Assembly (NCBI GenBank): GCA_947165615.1
Contig: CAMVBD010000088.1
Span: forward strand, 1 to 6,404
Source: an uncultured Clostridia bacterium
Lineage (GTDB): Bacteria > Bacillota > Clostridia > Oscillospirales > Acutalibacteraceae
Reading direction: 5' to 3'
DNA: 6,404 nucleotides
Positions within the stretch are counted from its first letter, which is position 1, and each line of letters starts with the position of its first letter. The notes beneath the pieces are model-generated. The model was not told where the DNA came from and made no database searches. It saw only the letters and a list, made by a program, of their open reading frames with translations. The translations under genes were made by a program, and so were the position numbers. Below are positions 1 through 6,404 of the stretch, piece after piece.

Positions 1-314
1 TTGCCAAGAGCCTGGTGCTGAAGCTGCAGAACGTGGTCAAGAACTCCATCTTCAACGTGATCATGAAGAAAATCGGCTACGTGCAAGGCCTGAAGATCGG
101 CACGCAGACCGAAAAGACCAAGCGCTGGGAGTTTATCCTCTGCGCCATCATGCCCACCATCACCGGGGCGCTGGGCATCCTGCCCAAACTCCTGTGGCCC
201 ATTTCCAAGAAAAAACGCGCCCAGATGTACTACGAACTGTCTGAGCGCAGAAGCAGCATGGTATCCGACTATGTGGAAAGCCTCAAGAACGAAGAACAAA
301 CCGAAACGGTCTGA
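1..314 (+). CDS. C-terminal end of a GPH/MFS-type sugar:cation symporter (partial)
   Basis: The reading frame is open from the first full codon at base 3 and stops at TGA 312-314, so about 103 C-terminal residues are present and the start lies off the left edge. The fragment has a basic amphipathic stretch, then a GY turn (GYVQGLKIGTQTEKTKRW), then one hydrophobic helix (about EFILCAIMPTITGALGILPKLL). A basic cytoplasmic tail follows (SKKKRAQMYYELSERR). A last membrane helix followed by lysines and a closing E-L-x-x-R-R pattern is typical of the C-terminus of glycoside-pentoside-hexuronide:cation symporters (melibiose-permease-like, MFS_2). Such proteins sit in the cytoplasmic membrane and import sugars or small glycosides with H+ or Na+. 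The mannosidase and rhamnose genes downstream fit a sugar importer, but the substrate cannot be read from this fragment. Another MFS subfamily is possible. GTG at 15 is simply an internal valine codon. Confidence 0.65.
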   Translation, partial: AKSLVLKLQNVVKNSIFNVIMKKIGYVQGLKIGTQTEKTKRWEFILCAIMPTITGALGILPKLLWPISKKKRAQMYYELSERRSSMVSDYVESLKNEEQTETV

Positions 315-328
315 GGCTGACGGACAAA

Positions 329-364
329 AAACGGATCGGCGCGTGCCAAAGCACGCGCCGGTTT
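329..364 (+). terminator. GC-rich hairpin, probable terminator of the transporter gene
   Basis: CGGCGCGTGC (337-346) and GCACGCGCCG (351-360) are perfect reverse complements, giving a 10-bp stem with a CAAA loop. AAAC (329-332) could pair with GTTT (361-364) beyond a four-base bulge. It begins 22 bases after the transporter stop codon, the usual place for an intrinsic terminator. On the + strand the stem is followed only by GTTTGG, a poor U tract, so termination may be incomplete. On the opposite strand the stem is followed, after a short spacer, by six T (complement of A 326-331), but no - strand gene is seen here that would need it. It may instead act as an mRNA 3'-end stabiliser. Confidence 0.6.
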
Positions 365-369
365 GGATA

Positions 370-375
370 AAAGGA
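370..375 (+). promoter_or_regulatory. Ribosome binding site of the metallophosphoesterase
   Basis: AAAGGA lies seven bases before ATG 383, with a second AGGA at 377-380 that is too close to the start to be the main site. It supports ATG 383 as the start. It begins only nine bases after the GC-rich hairpin (337-360), leaving no room for a promoter between hairpin and gene. Confidence 0.65.
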
Positions 376-382
376 TAGGATC

Positions 383-1480
383 ATGAGCATTTTTGTGGAA
401 TTTACCCTTTGGTTTCTGCTTGCCGAGGCCATCGTGACCGCCGTCTGGTTTCCGCTTCGGAAAAAGCAGATAAAGCCCGCCGTCCGGGGGCTCCTTATCG
501 CCGGAAAGGCGATCCTCGGCGTCGTGCTCGGCGCTCTCGTTATGGCAGGCCCCGTGCAGCTGAGAGTTCTGCAGCCGCTTTTGCTTGCCCTCTACGTCGC
601 GCTTTTGATGGACGCCTTTGCCGACCTTCTTTATACGGTCGTTCAAAAGATCCGCAAAAAGGACCGCCGCCCCGGCGTCTTCAAGGCGGTCAGCCTCTTG
701 TTCGGCGTTCTGTTTTTTGTCTACGGCGTCGTCAACATGGAGGTCGTCACCCCCGCTTATCACACCTATACGTCCGATAAACTCAAAGAAGAGCACACGG
801 TCGTCTTTATCGCCGACCTGCACGTCGGCTCCGCCCAGCCCTTTTCCGTGACCGAAAAAACGGTCGAGGCGGTCCGGACGCTGTCTCCCGACTGTGTCAT
901 TCTCGGCGGCGACATCGTGGACGATTACACGACGAAAGAAGAGATGGAAAACACCTTCCGCCTGTTTTCGGATTTCGGCGCGCCGGTCTATTACCTCTAC
1001 GGCAACCACGACCGGCAGGGCCACGCCGAGTACGCGGGCGGCAAAAAGTTTTCGCAGGAGGAACTGGAAGCCGCGATGACCGGCGCCGGCGTCGTCATTC
1101 TGAAAGACGACTTTGCCAGGGTCGCGCCGGACCTGCTCATCCTCGGACGCGAGGACATAACGGAAGGGGAGGGCAGAGCGGACGCCCGGACCCTTCAGAA
1201 TCCCGACCCGGACGCGTTTCTGATCGTCGCGGACCATCAGCCCGTGCAGTTTAAGGAAAACCTTGCCGTCGGCACGGACCTGCAGCTTTCGGGACACACG
1301 CACGCGGGACGGTTGTTCCCGCTGGGCCCCCTTTATGATCTCATCGGTTATAACTGCGGCGACTATGCCGAGGGGGACGCCATTATGAACGTCAGTCCCG
1401 GCGCCTGCGGCTGGCGCATGCCCATCCGCACCCAGGCGCATTGCCGTTACGAAGTCATCACCCTCAAGCCCGCCGCCTGA
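383..1480 (+). CDS. Membrane-anchored calcineurin-like metallophosphoesterase (YkuE-like)
   Basis: This 365-residue protein has an N-terminal membrane part followed by a metallophosphoesterase domain. Four hydrophobic segments are visible at about residues 5-24, 36-56, 62-87 and 100-119, separated by basic loops. The catalytic domain follows from about 138. It carries the family's metal-binding motifs in order: D145-x-H147 (ADLHVG), G-G-D177, G-N208-H209-D210, H285 and G-H305-T-H307-A-G. All expected ligands of the two-metal centre are present, so the enzyme should be active as a phosphodiesterase or phosphomonoesterase. The substrate is unknown; nucleotides, phospholipids or cell-wall intermediates are all possible in this family. 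The family often has Q or G after GHTHAG/GHTHGG, where this protein has R310, probably a minor variant. The start ATG 383 has AAAGGA at a good distance. The mannosidase begins 32 bases after its stop, so the two are probably co-transcribed, but nothing ties this enzyme to sugar breakdown. Confidence 0.88.
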   Translation: MSIFVEFTLWFLLAEAIVTAVWFPLRKKQIKPAVRGLLIAGKAILGVVLGALVMAGPVQLRVLQPLLLALYVALLMDAFADLLYTVVQKIRKKDRRPGVFKAVSLLFGVLFFVYGVVNMEVVTPAYHTYTSDKLKEEHTVVFIADLHVGSAQPFSVTEKTVEAVRTLSPDCVILGGDIVDDYTTKEEMENTFRLFSDFGAPVYYLYGNHDRQGHAEYAGGKKFSQEELEAAMTGAGVVILKDDFARVAPDLLILGREDITEGEGRADARTLQNPDPDAFLIVADHQPVQFKENLAVGTDLQLSGHTHAGRLFPLGPLYDLIGYNCGDYAEGDAIMNVSPGACGWRMPIRTQAHCRYEVITLKPAA

Positions 1481-1500
1481 CGGACGGCTGTCACCACGCG

Positions 1501-1507
1501 AAAGGAG
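1501..1507 (+). promoter_or_regulatory. Ribosome binding site that fixes the mannosidase start
   Basis: AAAGGAG lies five bases before ATG 1513. The frame is open further upstream to a TTG at 1441, but that start would overlap the end of the phosphoesterase gene, add 24 residues unlike the family, and lacks a comparable site. ATG 1513 is therefore chosen. Confidence 0.8.
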
Positions 1508-1512
1508 CGCCT

Positions 1513-4500
1513 ATGTACACCGAACGACTCAAAGAGCGCGTTTACAAAAAACTGCGGGAAGCCCTGCATATCTATGAAAAACGGATCTACGTCAAGGTCG
1601 GCGACCTGCAGAACGCCGAGGGCTTTCTGACAAAGGAACACCGCAGGACCGTACCGGACAAGGGCTGGTTCCCGCTGTCCCCGGGCTATGCCTGGGGAGG
1701 CGAATGGAACAACCTCTGGGTGCGGGGCGACTTTCCCGTACCGGCTCAACTGGACGGGCAGACCCTTTACGTCGTGTCAAACTGCGGCGGGTACGAGCAG
1801 ATGTTTTTCCTCGACGGCCGCCCGCACGGCAATTTCAATACCAAAAACCGCGATTTTATCGGCGGCCACCATGCCGCGCAGGTTATCGGGCCGGTCAGGG
1901 CAGGGCAGAAACTCGACCTTGCCTTCGAGTGCTACGCCGGACACTTTGACGTGGACACCGACCCCTACAACAACTATGAATATCCCGACATCCCCCAAAA
2001 CGACTACGCGCAGGTGTATGCCGGCGCCGAGATCTGCCTGCGGGACGACGACGTTTTTACCCTCATTTTCGACGTCCGCGAGCTTCTGAACGCCGCGACC
2101 CGTCTGCCGGACTGCATCTTTACGTCCGCCAAGGCCAAACGCGCGCTCGAGGAGATCAACAAGGTCCTCGTCCTCTACCCGAAGCACGCGGGCGAGGAGG
2201 AGGTGCGCGACGGCGTCAAAAAGGCGCTTGCCATCTCCCGGCCCTTCTTCTCCGGCGGCAATTCCCGCGTGTTCGGCAGGGTCGGCATTATCGGCCATTC
2301 CCACATGGATACCGCGTGGCTTTGGCCGGTCGATGAGACCATCCGCAAGTGCGCCAGGACCTACTCGAACGCTTTGAGCCTCATGGAGCAGTACCCGAGC
2401 TACAAATTCATGCAGTCCTCGGCGCTGCACGGCGAGTGGATGAAGACCTATTATCCTACCATTTTCGAGGAGATGAAAAAGCGGGTCGCCGAGGGGCGCT
2501 ACGAGCCGAACGGCGGCGTCTACGTCGAGTGCGACTGCAATATCACCTCCGGTGAGCTGATGGTCCGGCAGTTCCTCAAGGGCCAGCAGTTCACGCGTGA
2601 AAACTTCGGTTATACGGCGGACAGTTTTTGGCTGCCGGACACCTTCGGCTACAACGCCAACATCCCGCAGATCATGCGCGGAAGCGAGGTCAAATACTTC
2701 TATACGACCAAGATCTCGTGGAACGAACTCAACCGCTTCCCGTTTGAAAGTTTTGTCTGGCGCGGCATCGACGGCAGCGAGGTGCTCACGCATTTCAACC
2801 GCACCCACTGCTGGCCGGATGTCAACGACGTCTCCTCCTGCGTGCGGGAACTCTCGCTCAAGGATACCACTGACCTGCGGCTTCTTGCTTACGGCTTCGG
2901 CGACGGAGGCGGCGGCCCCACCCCCGGCATGATCGAAACGTCCCTGCGCTCGTCGAATATGGAGGGGCTTCCCGAGGTCGAATCCATGACGGTCAGCGCA
3001 TTTATGCGCGAACTGGAAGAGCAGAAAGCGCGCCTGCCCGTGTATCACGACGAATTATATCTGGAGCTGCACCGCGGCACGCTGACGCAGATGCACGACG
3101 TCAAGCGCAAAAACCGCAAGGCTGAGTACGCCCTGCGCGACATGGAGTACTTAAACGTCCTTTCGGGGCTCCCCGCAAATGAAAACAGCGACCGGTGGCT
3201 GAAAACGCTTCTCAAAAATCAGTTCCACGACATTCTGCCCGGCACCTGCATCACGCCGGTGTATGAGGTCTATAACCGCGAAATGGACGCGCTGCTCTCG
3301 GACTACCGCGCCGCGGCAAAGGCCTACGCCGAAAAACTCGTCCGGGACAACGGCGGCGTCACCCTGCTGAACACCCTGTCCTTCGACCGTTCGGACCCTG
3401 CCGTTCTGGACCTGCCCGGCTACGTTAAGGACTATCCGTCCCAGCGCTACGTCGACGTTACGGGCCGCGAACGGCTTGCCGTCGGCGGACTGTGCGTCCC
3501 CGGCTTCGGCAGCCTCCATCTGGAACCTGCCGACGCGCCGCTTGCAAAACCGTCCCCCTTTACCTACGACGGCACGACCCTTGTTACCCCCTTTGCGAAA
3601 ATCGTCTTCGGCGAGGACGGATACATTTCCTCGTTCGTCGATCTCGGGTCCGGCAGGGAACTGCGCAAACCCGGCGGCGATCCCTTAAACGTCCTGCTGT
3701 TCTCCGAGGACGTGCCGCTGAGCTACGACAACTGGGACGTCGAACGCGACGCGCTCGAAAAGGCAAAGCCCGTTTCGGGCTTCCGGGGCCGTACGCTTGT
3801 AACGGACGGCGCGGTGGAACTGCGGCTCAGGTCTGCCTTTGACGTCGGCGGCGGCACGACGCTGACGCAGGATCTGGTCGTTTACGCCGACACCCCGCAC
3901 GTCGACTTCCACACCCTTGTCGACTGGCACAGCCACCACCGGCTCCTAAAGGCAGGCTTCGACCTCGACGTTTCCGCCAAGGAAGCCAAATGCGAGATCC
4001 AGTACGGATACATCGAGCGACCGACCACCGAAAACAACAGCCTGGAGGCCGCGAAATTCGAGGTCTGCAACCGCAACTACACCGACGTCAGCGAGCCGCG
4101 CTTCGGCGTCGCCGTCCTCAATGACTGCAAATACGGCATCGCGCTGTCCGGGGCCAACCTGCGCCTGTCGCTCCACCGCGGCGGCGATCATCCGGATGTC
4201 TCCGGCGACGAGGGCGTCCATGAAATGACCTATTCTCTGCTGCCGCATGCCGGCGCGTTCTGCGCCGAAGCCGTCGTGCGCCCGGCGTACGAGCTCAACG
4301 TCCCGTATTTCGCGGTGTCCGGAAACGCTATGGCGGCGCCCATCGTCCGCGTCTCCGCCCCGAACGTGCTGGTCGAAAGCGTAAAGCCTGCCGAGGACGG
4401 TTCCGACGCCTTTGTCCTGCGCCTGTACGAGTGCGAGGGCTCCGCCGCCAAGACGACTCTTTCCTTTGGCGTGCCGGTCAAAGCGGCGACGCTTACCAAT

Positions 4501-4602
4501 CTTCTTGAGGATGAAAAGAAAGCCCTCGACCTGTCCGACGGCAGTCTTGCCCTCACGTTCCGCCCGTTTGAGATCAAAACCGTCAAATTGACACGTGGCT
4601 GA
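1513..4602 (+). CDS. GH38 alpha-mannosidase, cytosolic Ams1/MAN2C1-like
   Basis: This 1029-residue enzyme hydrolyses terminal alpha-D-mannosides with retention of configuration, using one zinc ion (or another divalent metal). An N-terminal beta-rich domain (about 40-200) precedes the catalytic domain (about 255-500). The catalytic domain holds GHSHMDTAWLWP with metal ligands H264 and D266, WLPDTFGY with the likely nucleophile and ligand D376, and GFGDGGGGPT with D464, a candidate acid/base region. A helical middle domain ends in NQFHDILPGT, where H572 is the last expected metal ligand. The C-terminal beta domains (about 610-1029) carry typical GH38 signatures, NVLLFSEDVPLSYDNWDVE (about 726-744) and VSEPRFGVAVLNDCKYG (to about 875). 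There is no signal peptide or membrane segment, so it acts in the cytoplasm on imported saccharides. Its length matches the yeast Ams1 and human MAN2C1 branch (around 1040-1080) and is longer than the streptococcal type (around 900). It sits between a phosphoesterase and rhaA, which suggests a role in using mannose- or rhamnose-containing oligosaccharides. Family is very likely; exact linkage and substrate are unknown. Confidence 0.95.
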   Translation: MYTERLKERVYKKLREALHIYEKRIYVKVGDLQNAEGFLTKEHRRTVPDKGWFPLSPGYAWGGEWNNLWVRGDFPVPAQLDGQTLYVVSNCGGYEQMFFLDGRPHGNFNTKNRDFIGGHHAAQVIGPVRAGQKLDLAFECYAGHFDVDTDPYNNYEYPDIPQNDYAQVYAGAEICLRDDDVFTLIFDVRELLNAATRLPDCIFTSAKAKRALEEINKVLVLYPKHAGEEEVRDGVKKALAISRPFFSGGNSRVFGRVGIIGHSHMDTAWLWPVDETIRKCARTYSNALSLMEQYPSYKFMQSSALHGEWMKTYYPTIFEEMKKRVAEGRYEPNGGVYVECDCNITSGELMVRQFLKGQQFTRENFGYTADSFWLPDTFGYNANIPQIMRGSEVKYFYTTKISWNELNRFPFESFVWRGIDGSEVLTHFNRTHCWPDVNDVSSCVRELSLKDTTDLRLLAYGFGDGGGGPTPGMIETSLRSSNMEGLPEVESMTVSAFMRELEEQKARLPVYHDELYLELHRGTLTQMHDVKRKNRKAEYALRDMEYLNVLSGLPANENSDRWLKTLLKNQFHDILPGTCITPVYEVYNREMDALLSDYRAAAKAYAEKLVRDNGGVTLLNTLSFDRSDPAVLDLPGYVKDYPSQRYVDVTGRERLAVGGLCVPGFGSLHLEPADAPLAKPSPFTYDGTTLVTPFAKIVFGEDGYISSFVDLGSGRELRKPGGDPLNVLLFSEDVPLSYDNWDVERDALEKAKPVSGFRGRTLVTDGAVELRLRSAFDVGGGTTLTQDLVVYADTPHVDFHTLVDWHSHHRLLKAGFDLDVSAKEAKCEIQYGYIERPTTENNSLEAAKFEVCNRNYTDVSEPRFGVAVLNDCKYGIALSGANLRLSLHRGGDHPDVSGDEGVHEMTYSLLPHAGAFCAEAVVRPAYELNVPYFAVSGNAMAAPIVRVSAPNVLVESVKPAEDGSDAFVLRLYECEGSAAKTTLSFGVPVKAATLTNLLEDEKKALDLSDGSLALTFRPFEIKTVKLTRG

Positions 4603-4635
4603 ATTTCAGCAAAATCTATATCAATTATTCTGAAT
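4588..4635 (+). promoter_or_regulatory. Candidate rhaA promoter/operator region
   Basis: The 45 bases between the mannosidase stop and rhaA (4603-4647) hold only 12 G or C, against visibly GC-rich genes on both sides. A perfect -35 box, TTGACA, lies at 4588-4593 in the last codons of the mannosidase. A perfect 13-base palindrome, GCTGAATTTCAGC (4598-4610), covers the stop codon right after it, and a weaker one, ATTCTGAAT, lies at 4627-4635. The weak point is the -10 box: at 17-18 bases spacing there is nothing good, and the best match, TATATC (4617-4622), is 23 bases away. The palindrome has only a one-base centre, so it resembles a protein-binding operator more than an RNA hairpin. rhaA may have its own regulated promoter here, or simply be read through from upstream. 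Confidence 0.35.
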
Positions 4636-4636
4636 C

Positions 4637-4641
4637 GGAGG
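4637..4641 (+). promoter_or_regulatory. Ribosome binding site of rhaA
   Basis: GGAGG, a full-strength Shine-Dalgarno core, stands six bases before ATG 4648. The spacer and surroundings (ATATAT) are AT-rich, so the site should be free of structure and efficient. It confirms the rhaA start. Confidence 0.85.
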
Positions 4642-4647
4642 ATATAT

Positions 4648-5883
4648 ATGAACAGATACCAGGAAGCAAAAACCATGTATGAAGCCCTTGGCGTCGATAC
4701 CGAAATGGCGCTCTCCGCGCTCTCGGACGTCACCGTTTCGGTGCACTGCTGGCAGGGCGACGACGTCATCGGCTTCGACAGCCGCGAGTCCCTGTCCGGC
4801 GGCATCCAGACCACCGGCAATTACCCCGGCAAGGCCAGAACGCCGGAGGAACTGATGGCCGACATCGACAAAGCCTTTTCGCTGATGCCGGGTAAACAGA
4901 AGCTCAACCTGCACGCGTCCTACGCCATCTTTGACGGCGAGCCCGTCGGCCGGGATCAGATCCGGCCCGAGCACTTCAAAAAGTGGGTGGATTTCGCAAA
5001 GAAACGCGGCCTCGGCCTTGACTTTAACCCCACTTTCTTCTCCCATCCCATGGTCAAGGACAACCTGACCCTGTCCTCTCCCGACGAGACCGTGCGCAAA
5101 TACTGGGTCGAGCACGGCAAGGCCTGCCTTCGCATTTCCCAGTATTTTGCCGAGGAAACGGGATACCCGTGTCTGATGAACATCTGGATCCCGGACGGCT
5201 ACAAGGACATCCCCGCCGACCGTCTCGGCCCGCGCGCCCGCTTTAAGAAAAGCCTTGACGAGATCCTGTCCGAGCCTTACGACCCCGAAAAGGTCTACGT
5301 CACGCTCGAAAGCAAGGTCTTCGGCATCGGCCTTGAGAGCTACACCGTCGGCAGCGCCGAATTTTGCCTGAGTTATTCGACCAAAAAGGGCATCACGCCC
5401 CTCATGGACAACGGCCACTACCATCCCACCGAAATGGTCAGCGACAAAATTTCGTCCCTTCTGCTCTTCAACGACAAAATCGCCCTGCACGTCACCCGCC
5501 CGGTGCGCTGGGACTCCGACCACGTGGTGCTGTTTGACGACGAGACCCGTGAGATCGCCAAGGAGATCGTCCGAAACGACGCGCTGGACCGCGTGCTGAT
5601 CGCCACCGACTATTTCGACGCGTCCATCAACCGCATTTCCGCCTGGGTCACGGGCGTCAGAAGCGTCCAAAAGGCCCTGCTTTTCGCCCTGCTGCAGCCC
5701 GCCTGCCTCAAAAATCTGCAGGACGACAACGATATGACAAGCCTGATGGTCATGCAGGAGGAACTCAAGACCGCGCCCATCGGCGACGTCTGGAACGAGT
5801 ATCTCCGTCGGCAGAACGTTCCGGCGGATTATCTGACCGAAGTCAAGGAATATGAAAAGAAAGTACTGGTGAACCGCAAATGA
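4648..5883 (+). CDS. rhaA: L-rhamnose isomerase
   Basis: RhaA converts L-rhamnose to L-rhamnulose in the cytoplasm, the first step of L-rhamnose breakdown, using a two-metal (Mn/Zn) TIM-barrel active site. The protein has 411 residues, close to the 419 of E. coli RhaA, and opens with the family hallmark SVHCWQGDDV (31-40). The metal and catalytic residues known in the E. coli enzyme all appear here, shifted by a constant 13 positions: E221 and K223 (LESK), D254 and H257 (MDNGHYHP), H281 (LHVTRPVRWD), D289 and D291 (WDSD) and D321 (ATDYFD). That constant offset makes the assignment firm and the enzyme should be active. RhaA enzymes can also act on related aldoses such as L-mannose and L-lyxose. 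The start ATG 4648 follows GGAGG. The stop overlaps the rhaD start by ATGA, so the two are translationally linked. Confidence 0.97.
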   Translation: MNRYQEAKTMYEALGVDTEMALSALSDVTVSVHCWQGDDVIGFDSRESLSGGIQTTGNYPGKARTPEELMADIDKAFSLMPGKQKLNLHASYAIFDGEPVGRDQIRPEHFKKWVDFAKKRGLGLDFNPTFFSHPMVKDNLTLSSPDETVRKYWVEHGKACLRISQYFAEETGYPCLMNIWIPDGYKDIPADRLGPRARFKKSLDEILSEPYDPEKVYVTLESKVFGIGLESYTVGSAEFCLSYSTKKGITPLMDNGHYHPTEMVSDKISSLLLFNDKIALHVTRPVRWDSDHVVLFDDETREIAKEIVRNDALDRVLIATDYFDASINRISAWVTGVRSVQKALLFALLQPACLKNLQDDNDMTSLMVMQEELKTAPIGDVWNEYLRRQNVPADYLTEVKEYEKKVLVNRK

Positions 5884-6404
5884 AAAACATTTTTGAGGCG
5901 CCCTTTGTAAAGGAAATGCGTCAGACCACCGCCAATATGTACCGCCTCGGCTGGGATGAGCGCAACGGCGGCAATATCTCGTATCTGCTGGACGAAAAAG
6001 AGGTCGCCGAGTATCTGGACCTGACGCGCGTTGTGCGCACCATCCCCACGGGGTTTAACGCGCCGGAGCTTGTCGGAAAGATCTTTATCGTCACCGGCAC
6101 CGGCAAATACTTCAAAAACGTGGACGGGGACCCCGAAACCAATCTCGGCATCATCCGCATCGCTGCCGACGGCACGACCGCGGAGCTTTTATGGGGCTAC
6201 AAGGACGGCGGCCGCTTTACGAGCGAACTGCCCGCGCACCTGATGAGCCACATCCAGCGCCTGAAAGTAAACCCCGAAAACCGTGTCGTCATGCACTGCC
6301 ACCCGGACTATACGCTCGCCATGACGCAGGTCCACGAAATGGACGAAAAAAAACTGACCCGCACGCTTTGGGGCCAGATGACCGAGTCCATCGTCGCCTT
6401 CCCG
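5880..6404 (+). CDS. rhaD: Rhamnulose-1-phosphate aldolase (N-terminal part, cut by window edge)
   Basis: RhaD is a zinc-dependent class II aldolase that splits L-rhamnulose-1-phosphate into dihydroxyacetone phosphate and L-lactaldehyde in the cytoplasm. The window holds 175 codons of an expected total near 274. Visible motifs are GWDERNGGN (24-32, same numbering as E. coli RhaD, with N29 and N32 in the phosphate-binding region), FIVTGTGKYFKNV (phosphate-binding loop), SELPAH with catalytic E116, and the zinc-binding MHCH with H139 and H141. These match E. coli E117, H141 and H143. The third zinc histidine (H212 in E. coli) lies beyond the right edge, so completeness cannot be judged. ATG 5880 overlaps the rhaA stop as ATGA; GGTGA at 5868-5872, inside rhaA, is a plausible ribosome binding site seven bases upstream. 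Related L-fuculose-phosphate aldolases lack this extended N-terminal pattern, which favours RhaD. Confidence 0.95.
   Translation, partial: MKNIFEAPFVKEMRQTTANMYRLGWDERNGGNISYLLDEKEVAEYLDLTRVVRTIPTGFNAPELVGKIFIVTGTGKYFKNVDGDPETNLGIIRIAADGTTAELLWGYKDGGRFTSELPAHLMSHIQRLKVNPENRVVMHCHPDYTLAMTQVHEMDEKKLTRTLWGQMTESIVAFP

Noticed and set aside
269..1441. Long open frame of 390 codons on the - strand across the phosphoesterase gene
   Set aside because: It mirrors a well-supported + strand gene, has no family motifs and a low-complexity R/G/V/D-rich product. GC-rich third positions suppress stops on the opposite strand.
317..1485. CTGACGGAC repeated just after two stop codons (317-325 and 1477-1485)
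   Set aside because: Nine bases in common in GC-rich sequence is expected by chance, one copy includes the stop codon itself, and no larger repeat unit extends around it.
1441..1512. Longer mannosidase start at TTG 1441
   Set aside because: It would overlap the phosphoesterase end and has no good ribosome binding site, whereas ATG 1513 has AAAGGAG at five bases.
1777..3048. Open frame of 423 codons on the - strand within the mannosidase
   Set aside because: It lies entirely inside the GH38 catalytic coding region, which is certain from motifs; the product shows no recognisable domain.
3200..3213. TGAAAACGCTTCTC, similar to a CcpA catabolite-repression (cre) site
   Set aside because: The left half fits but the right end departs from the consensus, and it lies deep within the mannosidase coding sequence in codons that fit the protein (L-K-T-L-L). 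Most likely chance.
4598..4610. The palindrome GCTGAATTTCAGC as an intrinsic terminator of the mannosidase gene
   Set aside because: As RNA it allows only about a four-base-pair stem, and it is followed by AAAATC rather than a U tract.
4621..5670. Open frame of 349 codons on the - strand across rhaA
   Set aside because: It is the antisense shadow of rhaA, whose catalytic residues are all conserved on the + strand; no independent evidence of coding.

Overview
The window looks like a stretch of chromosome from a GC-rich, probably anaerobic Firmicute of the Clostridia type, plausibly a gut or rumen species. This is inferred from strong AGGAG-type ribosome binding sites, tight same-strand packing, C/G-ending codons and the gene content. 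Nothing here fixes the species. No RNA genes, mobile elements, CRISPR arrays or long non-coding stretches were seen; every gap between genes is under 70 bases.

From left to right, all on the + strand: (1) the C-terminal end of a membrane transporter that resembles the GPH/MFS sugar-cation symporters (to 314); (2) a 68-base gap with a perfect 10-bp GC-rich hairpin; (3) a membrane-anchored calcineurin-like metallophosphoesterase with four predicted N-terminal membrane helices (383-1480); (4) a 1029-residue cytosolic-type GH38 alpha-mannosidase (1513-4602); (5) a 45-base AT-rich gap with a TTGACA box and a 13-base palindrome; (6) L-rhamnose isomerase, rhaA (4648-5883); (7) the first 175 codons of rhamnulose-1-phosphate aldolase, rhaD, overlapping rhaA by ATGA and running off the right edge.

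Together this is a sugar-use locus. RhaA turns L-rhamnose into L-rhamnulose, and RhaD splits L-rhamnulose-1-phosphate into dihydroxyacetone phosphate and L-lactaldehyde. The kinase that links them (RhaB) is not in the window. The intracellular alpha-mannosidase beside rhaA suggests that short mannose-containing, perhaps rhamnose- and mannose-containing, saccharides are imported and broken down inside the cell, with the upstream symporter a possible importer. That link is inference from gene order. The metallophosphoesterase has no evident place in the pathway.

All genes are recognisable members of known families with intact catalytic residues. I see no clear undescribed system. The least explained points are the mannosidase-rhamnose pairing, the candidate regulatory gap before rhaA, and the hairpin placed directly before the phosphoesterase ribosome binding site.
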